Source: Trichomonas tenax (Eukaryota; Parabasalia; Trichomonadida; Trichomonadidae). From it: DNA of 36,301 nucleotides. The notes beneath the pieces are model-generated. The model was not told the origin of the DNA and did no database searches. It worked only from the letters and a program-made list of their open reading frames with translations. Position numbers and translations under genes: made by a program. The stretch lies in assembly GCA_023091735.1 (NCBI GenBank), contig JALKBU010000503.1, forward strand, positions 1 through 36,301. Reading direction: 5' to 3'. This document shows, piece by piece, positions 28,154 to 36,301 of this stretch; the stretch's first letter is position 1; the number at the start of each line of letters is the position of its first letter.

Positions 28154-29404
28154 TCAGTCATATTCGGATATATCTGGTCTGAGTATTGAAGGTGATGATC
28201 GGACAATGTTATTCAGATTACTTAATGGTATTCTTTGCGATTTCATAGATGAAGGAGATAAAGCATGTTTCTTTGGTGAAGGTGTTGGTGTCTTTAACGG
28301 AGTGAGTTTAGTATAGACACCAGTGACATCTGTACTCAATGTTTGAGTCTCATTTACTAGATCTGATAATACCTTTGTAATGTTATCTTCGAAAGTTTTT
28401 GCCTTTGTTTTAATCATTGTTTGAATCTTCAATAAATCTGTTGCACTCAAGAATTTGGATGCTTCCTCATGTACAGCAGAATCCAGTTTTGCCTGCTGAT
28501 CCTTGTTTAATGTTGCAAGATGCAATTCTAACTCATAATTTTTAACTTTTAATTTTGATATTTCAAGATCTCGTTCTAAAAGCAAATTATTAGCAACAAC
28601 AGCGCTCATTGACTTAGAAATCAATGATTCAGATGTGCAATTGAATATCTTGCAAAGTTTTGGGATAACAATATTATATTCTTCTAATTTTGTTGCTACA
28701 CTCTTTTTGTATGATGAATACTCATCTATGAGTTTTTCATACTTATCTAAATATGTGCTGATACTCTCGTGTGAATTTTTAGTGAGATCTTGTTGAATGT
28801 CTTTATAACTAAAGTGTTGCTCAATAAAGTTTTGCTTCTCTGCTAACTCCGCAAGTAATTTTTGATTTTCCTCTTCTTTTTCTTTTAATTTTGTTTCTAA
28901 GTCATCATTATCTGTGTTTGATGATTGAATTAATAAATTTGAAATATTGAGGATTTCTTTTTGATAGTTCGCATGAAGTTCCTTGTTCTCATTTGTGAGA
29001 GTTGTGTTTTCAGCGATTAATCCTTCTACTTTAGATTCGAGCATTTTTATTTTCGATTGTAGTTTCGAATTCTCGAATGTAAGTATTTCTATATCCGTTT
29101 TTGGCTTTTGTGATTCTTTCTGTTCATTTGCTTTAACTTTTTCTTCAAGTTTTTGAATAAGTTTCTGTTGTTCATCGCTTTGATTCAATAACTGCTGTAA
29201 CTGTTCCTTTTTAACGTTTAGTTGATCGAGGATTGAGTTAAAATCGTCTGCCTTCACTGTAGTTTTGATAACATTATCTAATTCAGCCTTCAATTGCGTA
29301 TTATCTTCAACAAGTTGCTGATTTTCTTGCTTCAGACTGTCTATTTGGTTCTGTAGTTCCAATAATTGTTTATTCTCTTTTGTTGTCTTTCTTTGCTTTT
29401 TCAT
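28154..29404 (-). CDS. 416-aa coiled-coil protein with S/T-P-rich tail
   Basis: A basic start (MKKQRKTTKENK) leads into heptad-patterned coiled coil over about residues 10-190, then a helical stretch (about 190-350). The tail from about 365 has clustered proline-directed sites (TPLKTPTPSPKKHALSPSS) and a closing SILRPDIS. This looks like a cytoskeletal, mitotic or Golgi scaffold with a phosphorylatable tail, but no family can be named from the sequence. The frame is intact and the first ATG is used. There is no TCATT in the 20 nt upstream (GTTTAAAAATATTAG precedes the ATG). Confidence 0.75.
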   Translation of the reverse strand: MKKQRKTTKENKQLLELQNQIDSLKQENQQLVEDNTQLKAELDNVIKTTVKADDFNSILDQLNVKKEQLQQLLNQSDEQQKLIQKLEEKVKANEQKESQKPKTDIEILTFENSKLQSKIKMLESKVEGLIAENTTLTNENKELHANYQKEILNISNLLIQSSNTDNDDLETKLKEKEEENQKLLAELAEKQNFIEQHFSYKDIQQDLTKNSHESISTYLDKYEKLIDEYSSYKKSVATKLEEYNIVIPKLCKIFNCTSESLISKSMSAVVANNLLLERDLEISKLKVKNYELELHLATLNKDQQAKLDSAVHEEASKFLSATDLLKIQTMIKTKAKTFEDNITKVLSDLVNETQTLSTDVTGVYTKLTPLKTPTPSPKKHALSPSSMKSQRIPLSNLNNIVRSSPSILRPDISEYD

Positions 29405-30050
29405 CTAATATTTTTAAACGGTCGCAGAACATTCAAAATAAACATAAAATGCATCTCTTCATGAAGTTCTTAAGCAAAATTTAAATCAATTTTAGCATTA
29501 TTCACTATATTTTTCCATTTTATCAAATATATTTTGTAATTGTCATCTAAAGTTGGGCAATAATATTGCAGAGCTTTGCCGTTTTAAATGTATTTTAGAA
29601 TTTTTAGCAATATATTTTTTGATAATAAAAAATTGTGATTCAAGCATCGGAAGTCAAAGGTTAGATGTAAATGTTTGTTTTGAATATGTTTCTAATGCTG
29701 TTTTAGTTAACTAAAATTTTGATAAAATAACAATAATCTAGAATGAATGAGCAAATCTCTTACTTGTGGTTCAACTTTTCAAGATGTGTGTTATATGATG
29801 TAAGAGAACCAAAAGCATTTAGACACAAAATAGTTTGCAACATTTTTTCAACAGTGTTATTTTGACTCCAAACTTAAAATTTAAGAGTTATTTATTATGT
29901 ATACTATAAAAATGCAATAAAATATGTATTGAGTAATGGCATTTCAATATTTGTTTAAAATATGCAAATAGACATGAAACACAGCATAGATATCATAATT
30001 TTGATTTAAGTGAATAATCTTATTTTGTCAATTCAGCACTCTAAAGTCGT
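29405..30050. other. intergenic region before the Rab pseudogene
   Basis: AT-rich with no gene. TCAATTCAGCACT at 30028-30040, just before the Rab pseudogene, may be a remnant of its transcription start; AGCACT also precedes the 9715 gene. Confidence 0.35.
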
Positions 30051-30629
30051 ATAAAGAATAATGATATTCAGCCGAGAGTCATATTCATTGGTGACTCGGG
30101 TGTTGGCAAAACGTCGATAATACACTATGCCAAGAACAGGTTCTTCGAATCACGCACAATGTCCACTGTTGGAGCTGGAATCACTCAAATGAACCACGTT
30201 GTCAGCGGTAAGTATGTTAAATTTCAGCTGTGGGACACTACTGGACAGGAAATATACAGGACAATCGTTCCAATCTACTTCAAAGGAGCGACCGTCGCAG
30301 TGATAGTGTTTTCATTAACAGATAAAGAGACATTTAACCATCTCGACGGATAGATCAAACAACTTCGTGAACATACAACCAATGATGTTGGTATTGTCAT
30401 TGTTGGTAACAAACTCGATAATCCAAATCCTGCTGTTGACTCACAAGTGGCGAAAAGGTGGGCCCAAGAAAAAGGATTCCGGTTGATTCTCACGTCAACA
30501 CAGTCTGTTGAAAATATAGATGTTCTTATCGATTATGTCGCTTCAGAGTACTGTTATCCAGCCACAACATAATTAGATGAACAAAAGACACAATTGCGGG
30601 AGAATCAGGAAAAGAAATCATGCTGCTAA
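30051..30629 (+). pseudogene. Rab GTPase pseudogene with lost start and two in-frame stops
   Basis: A single uninterrupted frame of 193 codons carries every Rab motif: GDSGVGKT, STVGAG (switch I), WDTTGQE (switch II), GNKLD and a C-terminal KKSCC. There is no insertion or deletion. Three point lesions silence it. The expected start codon is ATA (30051-30053), with an in-frame TAA three codons earlier and no other ATG before the P-loop. TAG at 30351-30353 stands where Rabs have a conserved Trp after the switch II helix. TAA at 30570-30572 interrupts the hypervariable tail. ATG to ATA, TGG to TAG and, probably, CAA to TAA are all C:G to T:A transitions. The other nucleotides look fully conserved, so inactivation seems recent. 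An ATG at 30061 is in another frame. Confidence 0.85.
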
Positions 30630-30968
30630 TTTCATAATTTTTGATTTCTTGAATTACTTGTATGTATTTTAATAACTATTATTTGGTATTATATTAAAAG
30701 CTTTGGATAAAAATAGCGTTTCCATTCTCAATCTTTCAATTCAGATCATATATTTTCAAAATTTTCAAAATACATTAATCATCACTTTTGTAATTAATAT
30801 CACGCTATAAAGGAGGAATGCAATAAGATAATGTTTTTAAAAAGATGTGAAATTGATAATTGAAAATATATAAAATATGAAAAATTGAAATTGGATTCAG
30901 AGAATTGTGAAATGGGATACAAAAGATATAAAAATGAAAAGTAAAGAAAATATGTTCTTTATTTATCA
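30630..30968. other. spacer between the Rab pseudogene and the intact Rab
   Basis: 339 bp, AT-rich, without a second gene. GAAATTGATAATTGAAAAT- and AAAATTGAAATTGG-type words repeat between about 30848 and 30895. Confidence 0.4.
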
Positions 30969-31541
30969 ATGAAACCTTTGAAGATTGTTTTGCTTGGTAC
31001 AACAAATGTCGGAAAAACGTCTTTAATTCGCAAGTTCTGCGTTGATTCTTTCGATGGATCAACGTCACCAACAATTCAAGTCGCTTCGTTCGAAAAAATA
31101 GTTGAAATTGAAAATAAACCTGTAAAATTGAATATCTGCGATACAGCTGGTCAAGAAAGGTATCAGTCGATCTGCCCTAACTTTTATCGCGACGCAGACG
31201 CAATATTGATCGTTTTTTCATTAGAGAACAAAGAAACGCTTGACAAAGCACAGAATTGGTTTGATGAACTCAATGCTACGATGCAAAATAGAGTTCCTAT
31301 ACTCACAATTGGCAACAAAAACGACTTAATTAGGGACGAAGATTTAACCAGAGGCAAATGCATTCAGTTTACTGCCACCAATCATTCTCAATACATTGAA
31401 ACATCAGCCAAGGAAGGTGTTGGCATTGAAACAGCTTTTATGACTGCTGCTGAATGCGCTCTAAAGAATATTCATAAACCAGAGAATGACAATGTTGCTT
31501 TGGAACAAACTGTATCGAGATCTGGAGGATGCGGATGTTAA
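30969..31541 (+). CDS. Rab-family small GTPase
   Basis: This intact 190-aa Rab has the P-loop GTTNVGKT (10-17), switch I Thr in SPT (33-35), CDTAGQE (57-63; the family's usual Trp before DTAGQ is Cys here), GNKND near 117-121 and ETSAKEG near 145. It ends in GGCGC, a dual-geranylgeranylation signal for vesicle membranes. The motifs needed for nucleotide binding and hydrolysis are all present, so it should be active in membrane traffic; the compartment cannot be assigned. It follows the dead Rab copy by 339 bp on the same strand. The two share only general Rab motifs, so they are not obviously a recent tandem duplication. The ATG is preceded by TTTATCA, not a good initiator. Confidence 0.94.
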   Translation: MKPLKIVLLGTTNVGKTSLIRKFCVDSFDGSTSPTIQVASFEKIVEIENKPVKLNICDTAGQERYQSICPNFYRDADAILIVFSLENKETLDKAQNWFDELNATMQNRVPILTIGNKNDLIRDEDLTRGKCIQFTATNHSQYIETSAKEGVGIETAFMTAAECALKNIHKPENDNVALEQTVSRSGGCGC

Positions 31542-31780
31542 TTCTGTATTTGTTTGTATTTCGGTAAATAAATATACTTTTAGTGCTAAACATGAATAAC
31601 ACATCAAAAATATACGCCTATATAAACCAAATCCAAAGCAATTGAGGTTTTGGACAATATTATATTGTGTTATTTTATATATTTTTCATAAGAGAAATTT
31701 AGATTAAGGAATAGATCGACTTAGGTAAATATAATAGATAAATAATCGTTTTTATAATAAAATGATAAATAATAAATAAA
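31542..31780. other. convergent 3' spacer
   Basis: About 240 bp of AT-rich DNA between the stops of the Rab and LCAT-family genes. Several TAAATAAAT-like words could serve as polyadenylation tetranucleotides (TAAA). Confidence 0.4.
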
Positions 31781-33091
31781 TTATAAGATTTTTGTCTTAG
31801 TAATAGAACCAGACTTGAGGACTGTTCCGTTCTTTGTCTCAACGTTGTGACTTGTGAACTTCCAGTTACCCTTGAGGTTGATCCAGTCGTTTGTTGGTTG
31901 ATCCGTAGCAGCATTGTAAATAAGCTGGTGTATATAATCGTTTGTGGAGAGAGGAGCGTGTTCGAAGTCTTCTCCTGGGTTCTGAACATCATGGCAAACA
32001 ATCGGGTTTCCTTTGTTGTCTTTCCAGTTTTGGCAACCGAATTCTGGTCCTTTTGCCGGAACTGTGCCATCTCCTGGCTGCATTGTGAACTCTGGATCAT
32101 CCCATGTTCCTGGCTTGAACTTCATCTGATAGGTTGTGTCAACGCCAGAGTTATAGAGCATATACGTTGGGAGGCCGAGTGATGCTGGCTCCTTCTGCAG
32201 CCACTTCAAGTTCTTCTTAACAATTTCGATTGCATCGCCTGTATATTTTCCGTGCTTGATGAGCCAGTCCTGGAGCTCTGGTGCCTTAATCTCCTTGCCA
32301 TCTGGATCGATTATGATGGTGTCATTCTTGAAAATGTGATGGTTCGGGAACAAAGCGTTAATAACAGGAATGTGTTGAATGGAATCGCGAATGATGTCGT
32401 TCTTGATGAACGGAACGATAGGGAAGTACTGCTGCCAAGCGACATCCAATGTTTGTGAGGAACCGCCGAAAGCTGGCGCCAATAAAATAACTTTGTGAAT
32501 ATATTTATCCTTCCATGTCTGATCAACATATGATGTGAAGAAGTTGTGAAGCATCAAACCGCCGCATGAATAGCCGAGAATAACAACTTTCTGGTTCTCA
32601 TTTTGAGAATATGCGTTTTCGATAAGTTGTTTCAATTGCGGGAAGAACTGTTCACGGAGCGGATCAAGAGCCAAACGCCAATCATAAGGAACACCGAATA
32701 AATCCTTTTTCATTGTATAACCCTTGGATTTGAAGTAATCAATCATTGGTGCGAAAGATTCAATTAAGTGCCATCCGAAGACACCTGTGTCAACGTAAGA
32801 AATACCGTTTTCACCACCAAAATCTTCAATTTCGACGCTAACGCCGTCTGCGCTTGTTACTTTGTCAGTATTCGGATCGTATTTGCACGCCATCAGTTCA
32901 AAAAGACAGTTGTAGATCGGTGGAACAACGAATTTCAAGTTAACCCAAAATATGTCGTGATCCGTTTTTGAACTGCAATACCAATGTTTTGCGAAGTTGT
33001 CGTACGTGGAATAAAGATTTGAACCATAAATTCCCGGAAGAAGCAGAATCGGTCTCAAACTTAATGCTTCGACGAAAAACAAAGAAAGCAT
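31781..33091 (-). CDS. LCAT-family acyltransferase/phospholipase, secreted or lumenal
   Basis: The 436-aa protein belongs to the lecithin:cholesterol acyltransferase (LCAT/PDAT/lysosomal PLA2) alpha/beta hydrolases, which move or release a phospholipid acyl chain. A short hydrophobic N-terminus (MLSLFFVEALS) may be a signal peptide. The opening block RPILLLPGIYGSNLYS holds the oxyanion-side PG..GS motif. The nucleophile is Ser175 in GYSCGG (family: GHSMGG), after YDWRLALDP near 136-144. The acid is Asp341 in PGDGTVP and the base His378 in FEHAPL, in the right order and spacing. AFGGSS (207-212) follows the nucleophile strand. Length is near the human LCAT value (440). The start is supported by TCATT 11 nt upstream. 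A lysosomal, secreted or lipid-scavenging role fits a parasite that takes up host lipid, but this is inference. Confidence 0.9.
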   Translation of the reverse strand: MLSLFFVEALSLRPILLLPGIYGSNLYSTYDNFAKHWYCSSKTDHDIFWVNLKFVVPPIYNCLFELMACKYDPNTDKVTSADGVSVEIEDFGGENGISYVDTGVFGWHLIESFAPMIDYFKSKGYTMKKDLFGVPYDWRLALDPLREQFFPQLKQLIENAYSQNENQKVVILGYSCGGLMLHNFFTSYVDQTWKDKYIHKVILLAPAFGGSSQTLDVAWQQYFPIVPFIKNDIIRDSIQHIPVINALFPNHHIFKNDTIIIDPDGKEIKAPELQDWLIKHGKYTGDAIEIVKKNLKWLQKEPASLGLPTYMLYNSGVDTTYQMKFKPGTWDDPEFTMQPGDGTVPAKGPEFGCQNWKDNKGNPIVCHDVQNPGEDFEHAPLSTNDYIHQLIYNAATDQPTNDWINLKGNWKFTSHNVETKNGTVLKSGSITKTKIL

Positions 33092-33836
33092 TTATTTGAA
33101 ATGATGTAAACTTCTCAAAAGAAAATCTTTCAAAATCAATGTTAATGATATGTATCTAAGTCCAAAAATGCAATTTTTCTCATTTGATTGATGTCAACCT
33201 GTCAAAAGAAAAATTATTAAAATTCGGATCTACTTTATGTATTTATATATAAAACTTTGCAACTCAAAATTGAACGCTATTTCAATTCGTTAAAATCAAA
33301 ATCATAATAATACATTTGTTATGTATATCATAATTTTCATAAAATTCGGATAATAAGTGAATTGAGTTTATATTCTTATTTAGATATTATTGCTTATTCT
33401 GGAAAATTAAGGATTTGAAGTTTTGCAGGATTGGTTCGTTTTTTGATGGAACACATTGAATAAAATGAATATGATTATAACAAGATGGATAAATTGAAAT
33501 CATTTCATATATGGCTTCTTTATATAATATATAAGCGATTGAGCATATAAAAATTAACAATGCAGTTACAACTTCAATGATTCGATTAGAATTTCTCCAA
33601 ACTTTGCTTATTTTATCGTTTTGATTATATCTATCATATTAATTTCAGCAATTTATGTCGGGATATATCTGCAGCTGATTGATTCTTTGATTTTCTACAC
33701 CAAATGATTTTTTGTTGCCGTCAAATTTGCACTTTTGCCATTTTTACATGCCATAAGAATATTTCTGTTGTGGCAAATCCTAATATGTTTACATGGTATA
33801 AAACTATCAAAAAAGTTTACGTGTCAGAAATATCTT
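33092..33836. other. intergenic region between the LCAT gene and beta-helix relic C
   Basis: AT-rich and without a plausible gene; frames of 64-77 codons near 33704-33968 overlap the relic and have no domain content. The TCATT initiator of the LCAT gene is at its left edge, and GACACGTAAAC lies on the minus strand at 33815-33825, just past the end of the relic. Confidence 0.4.
33100..33104 (-). promoter_or_regulatory. initiator element TCATT, 11 nt before the LCAT-family ATG
   Basis: On the minus strand, TCATT has its A at 33102, 11 nt before the ATG whose first base is 33091. The third such case in the window. Confidence 0.65.
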
Positions 33837-34838
33837 TTATTCAGAATGAAAACAAAGAGATATTGGAGAACAGATGTGATGGAAAAATCCATGCTTAGGA
33901 AAAATAGTTTCTTTTCTACTGTTTCTTTTCATGCATATAGGATGTATCGCTGTACATTTTTGAGTTGAAAAATGTTTGAGATTGAGAACTAATGAATTTG
34001 TCGTGTGTAGATATAATGTGTGCCCAAAATAATATATGCCTAAAATGTTGTTGCTATCAATGAAGCAATTATATGCGGATATGTTACCAAAACTGTTAAA
34101 CAAAGCAGAACTATTATTTAATGCAAAACCGCAAATATCAATTACAAGATTACCATCATGGAGTACGATCAGTCCATAAAAACTTCCTTTTCTTGTATGT
34201 GTATTCTGTATGAAATTGCATTTATAAATATAATTATCTGGTTCCCATAGATAGACGTGGCTTTCATAGTGTGTGGTAATGTTGTATATTGTTGATAAAT
34301 TCAAATATGATGATAGTAAGAAGGACAAACAAACACCATAATAATAAATATCTGATGATGAAATATTAGCAGATTCCATCTTTTGACTTACTTCATAAAA
34401 TTTAAGAATAGCAGCATAGCCACTGCTTTGAGTTATTGAACTTTCGATAAGGAAACTGTCGACTGATTTAAACCAAGCATAGCACCCTTCTTGATTTGAA
34501 GAAGAATTAACACAAACATGATATTGGATGCAGGTTCCATTTGTTAAGTATATTGATCCTCCATCTTCTTTTGATGAAGAGTCACAAAACAATGAATTTG
34601 AAATTAATATATAGTTTTGTAGAGAGTTTATAACTCTTATTACTCCATCTGGATTAAATTTGCAAAATTCTGTATTTTTCACATAAATATCACCCAGCGT
34701 CACTGAATTTTCTACGTCTACTCAAACATCTCGATTTTTCTCCACCAGTATGAATATTTAAGGTCTAATTTTGGTTGCAAATGAAAAATTTTCCCATCTA
34801 AAATGCTGTGGATATATAAAGCATGAAAAATATATTAT
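33837..34838 (-). pseudogene. beta-helix (Pmp-like) surface protein relic, copy C
   Basis: The main open frame (33837 to about 34721) is about 290 codons of parallel beta-helix rungs, such as FCDSSSKEDGGSIYLTNGTC, YAAILKFYEVSQKMESANIS and FALNNSSALFNSFGNISAYN, ending ...KHFSTQKCTAI followed by an unrelated-looking tail. It has no ATG: upstream in frame is a TGA at 34722-34724 with matching coding sense before it (EKNRDV). Another frame shift leads to an N-terminal part (LDGKIFHLQPKLDLKYSYWW, 34740-34820) with a stop further up. It is homologous to the copy at 13097-13510 over their last 100 residues. It is a dead copy of a surface-protein family, the longest of the three here. Confidence 0.68.
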
Positions 34839-35600
34839 TCAATATTATATCAAAAAAATATCTTGATTTATTTTGATGTTAACTGACGGATTATCATTAC
34901 TCATGTTGTTTACATGCTGCGTGGATGAAAAGTAAGGGTTGCAAATTAAGATTAAATATTTTGCGAATAAAAAGCAACACATTTTTATCCTGTAAGTCCA
35001 ACATTTAGTAGACACTGATTTGGTTGCGTTGAAAATGGACAAATTAAGTGAATCATAATGAGATAAAATCAGGATTACTAAAAATGAACAGATTGGGTAT
35101 TGATATTTAATAGGATACATATGCAGGTGATAAGCCATCATATCATCATCGCATTCAGCTTTATCTCACCCTTTTTAACAAAAGATTATTTAATTTTTTT
35201 AATCATAAATACTTTTGTTGCATTTTTTTTCATTGAAATAGAGACTTAGAGCTATTTTAATTCAGTAATTTATTTTCAAAATATATACACATATTATATA
35301 TGAAGCAAGAACATATGTTAACAAAAATATGGGACTGGGACAAAATAGAACAACGTGCTTTTCTGACATGTAAATTGCTCTTAACATGTAAAGTCAGGAT
35401 GTCAAAATAAAGGAAAGTGAGGTGTTTGCGAGGGAAAAAATGGAAAAGTGTCAATAGGTTGAAATGGATTGAACTCAATGTTGGAAGCCAAAGAAGACTT
35501 CATTATGAGTAGTTGTGGCCTCATAGTGAAGGATGACCTGGTGATCTAGCAGAGATGCATCCAGATGCCTATTCAACAGAAGCATGATTAGTTAGTAATA

Positions 35601-35647
35601 AGATGTTCGCATTCGCCACGACTGCGCCGTGGCTTCTGCGAACATCT
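35601..35647. repeat. 47-bp hairpin-forming inverted repeat
   Basis: AGATGTTCGCA (35601-35611) and TGCGAACATCT (35637-35647) are exact reverse complements. Inside, GCCACG (35615-35620) pairs with CGTGGC (35628-35633) around a 7-nt loop. The TTC/TTC 3-nt internal mismatch is symmetric. Confidence 0.85.
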
Positions 35648-35985
35648 ATTTAAATATATTTACGACAGAATTAATGTTACAAGTTAGGTCCCCCCCATAT
35701 AGAAAATAAATTTTTGAATTACTTACAAAATCAACGTTAATTTTATTTTAAAAACTCCTGATTAAATAAATGTATTCAGTTTTGAAAATAATCCACGACT
35801 GCGCCGTGACTTCTGTGAACATCTTTTTATGTAATTACTGAAATCACAAATTATAAAAATAATATTTGTTAATGATATATATTTACGATAGAATTAGTTT
35901 TACAAGTTAGTGCCCCATATAGAAAATAAATTTTAGAATTTCTTACAAATTAACGTTAAAATTAATTTTGAAACTAATGACTTTA
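35616..35985 (+). repeat. diverged tandem duplication of about 180-220 bp
   Basis: CCACGACTGCGCCGTG at 35616-35631 recurs at 35793-35808 and is followed in both copies by (G/A)ACTTCTG-type sequence and GAACATCT. Later, TTACGA(C/T)AGAATTA..., ACAAGTTAG and CCCCATATAGAAAATAAATTTT, and ACAAA..TTAACGTTAA, appear in the same order in each copy. The second copy has an extra stretch of about 46 bp and lacks the left arm of the hairpin. Confidence 0.7.
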
Positions 35986-36089
35986 TAAAATCTACTATAC
36001 TAGGTAACTAGATTACCAGGTAATACCAGGTAAAAAAAAATTTAGGACAAGGATTTTTACAAACGCCAAAAAACTACGAAAATTGATTT

Positions 36090-36119
36090 GGCGCTTTGCG
36101 CCGGGAACCTGGAGGGTTC
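36090..36119 (+). repeat. short GC-rich hairpins
   Basis: GGCGC TTT GCGCC (36090-36102) forms a perfect 5-bp stem, and GAACC TGGA GGGTTC follows directly with a near-perfect stem. They stand out in AT-rich DNA. Confidence 0.5.
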
Positions 36120-36215
36120 TTTAGCAGAAAATGCTTAAAATTTGATTGAAATCGTTACTTTATAAGTCAATATTAGGATTTATGAAGTAATAAATTTGAA
36201 AAATAATGTTAGTGG

Positions 36216-36301
36216 TTATTCTGATTTCTTTTCTTCTTCCTGCTTCTTCTTTTCTTCCTCTGCTTCTCTCATACGCTTACTTATCCACCTCGGATTCTTC
36301 T
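36216..36301 (-). CDS. C-terminal end of a gene cut by the window edge
   Basis: The minus-strand frame from the window edge to the TAA at 36216-36218 is open for 28 codons (PRWISKRMREAEEEKKKQEE near the end, closing EEKKSE). It is a basic-to-charged Glu/Lys tail of a larger protein. The remaining gene lies outside the window, so it cannot be identified. Confidence 0.5.
   Translation of the reverse strand, partial: KNPRWISKRMREAEEEKKKQEEEKKSE

Larger units (their letters stand above)
34839..36215. other. 1.4-kb gene-free region with hairpin and duplication
   Basis: Frames of 73-98 codons on the minus strand at 34845-35141 and 35257-35478 are Ile/Phe/Leu-rich, lack domains and are probably chance. 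The notable content is TGACATGTAAATTG at 35364-35377, the hairpin at 35601-35647, the diverged repeat at 35616-35985, and short GC-rich hairpins at 36090-36119. Confidence 0.4.

Noticed and set aside
34845..35141. 98-codon minus-strand frame
   Set aside because: Hydrophobic low-information sequence with no motif; likely chance in AT-rich DNA.
35257..35478. 73-codon minus-strand frame
   Set aside because: No coding features; overlaps the GACATGTAAATT word and AT-rich repeats.
1..36301. CRISPR array, bacterial operon, ribosome binding sites or insertion sequences
   Set aside because: No regularly spaced repeats and no bacterial signals; the genes and promoter elements are those of a eukaryote.
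1..36301. Spliceosomal introns of the trichomonad type (ACTAACACACAG 3' end)
   Set aside because: No such 3' consensus was found, and the intact genes read through in one frame. The relics' frame changes lie at G runs or TG tracts rather than splice sites.

Overview
The window is AT-rich nuclear DNA of a unicellular eukaryote, and a trichomonad parabasalid (Trichomonas or Tritrichomonas) fits best. The evidence is: intronless genes packed on both strands; several small Rab GTPases with short CC/CGC tails; relics of BspA-like leucine-rich-repeat and beta-helix (Pmp-like) surface proteins; Maverick/Polinton DNA; and, in front of three genes, the trichomonad initiator TCATT exactly 11 nt before the ATG. 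The species is an inference; no rRNA or other marker is present.

Layout. 1-640: no gene. 641-1531: Ufd1 homologue (-). 1710-4079: decayed Maverick DNA polymerase B (-), whose upstream end is interrupted by a complete 2,527-bp Maverick-type element (4086-6612; 211-bp terminal inverted repeats with one mismatch; 6-bp target duplication CATCAT). All longer reading frames inside the element are broken, so it looks non-autonomous. 6613-9714: gene-poor, with unidentified coding relics. 9715-12138: armadillo-like plus coiled-coil protein (+) with CIP2A-like architecture. 12329-13510: a BspA-like relic and a beta-helix relic (-). 14085-16244: Rab GTPase and neurochondrin-like protein (+). 16288-18933: coiled-coil/RRM-like/Glu-Lys-rich protein (-). 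19854-21431: unrecognised 525-aa protein (+), convergent with a 1,041-aa GAF plus degenerate phosphodiesterase-like protein (-, 21475-24600). 24828-26010: ankyrin scrap and second beta-helix relic. 26413-26859: TMEM18 (+). 27387-29404: a snapin-like small coiled-coil protein and a longer coiled-coil protein (-). 30051-31541: a Rab pseudogene and an intact Rab (+). 31781-33091: LCAT-family acyltransferase/phospholipase (-). 33837-34838: third beta-helix relic (-). 34839-36215: gene-free, with a large hairpin and a diverged duplication. 36216-36301: 3' end of a gene running off the edge (-).

The intact genes are mostly housekeeping: protein turnover (Ufd1), membrane traffic (Rabs, possibly the snapin-like protein), membrane lipids (LCAT), nuclear envelope (TMEM18) and signalling (GAF/PDE-like). 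They form no operon or obvious pathway. Between them lie dead copies of the large surface-protein and transposon families.

The strongest observations are the nearly identical TIRs around decayed cargo, a Rab pseudogene whose three lesions are all C:G to T:A transitions, and two seemingly exclusive promoter types: the initiator at -11, or a GACA(C/T)GTAAATT-like motif.
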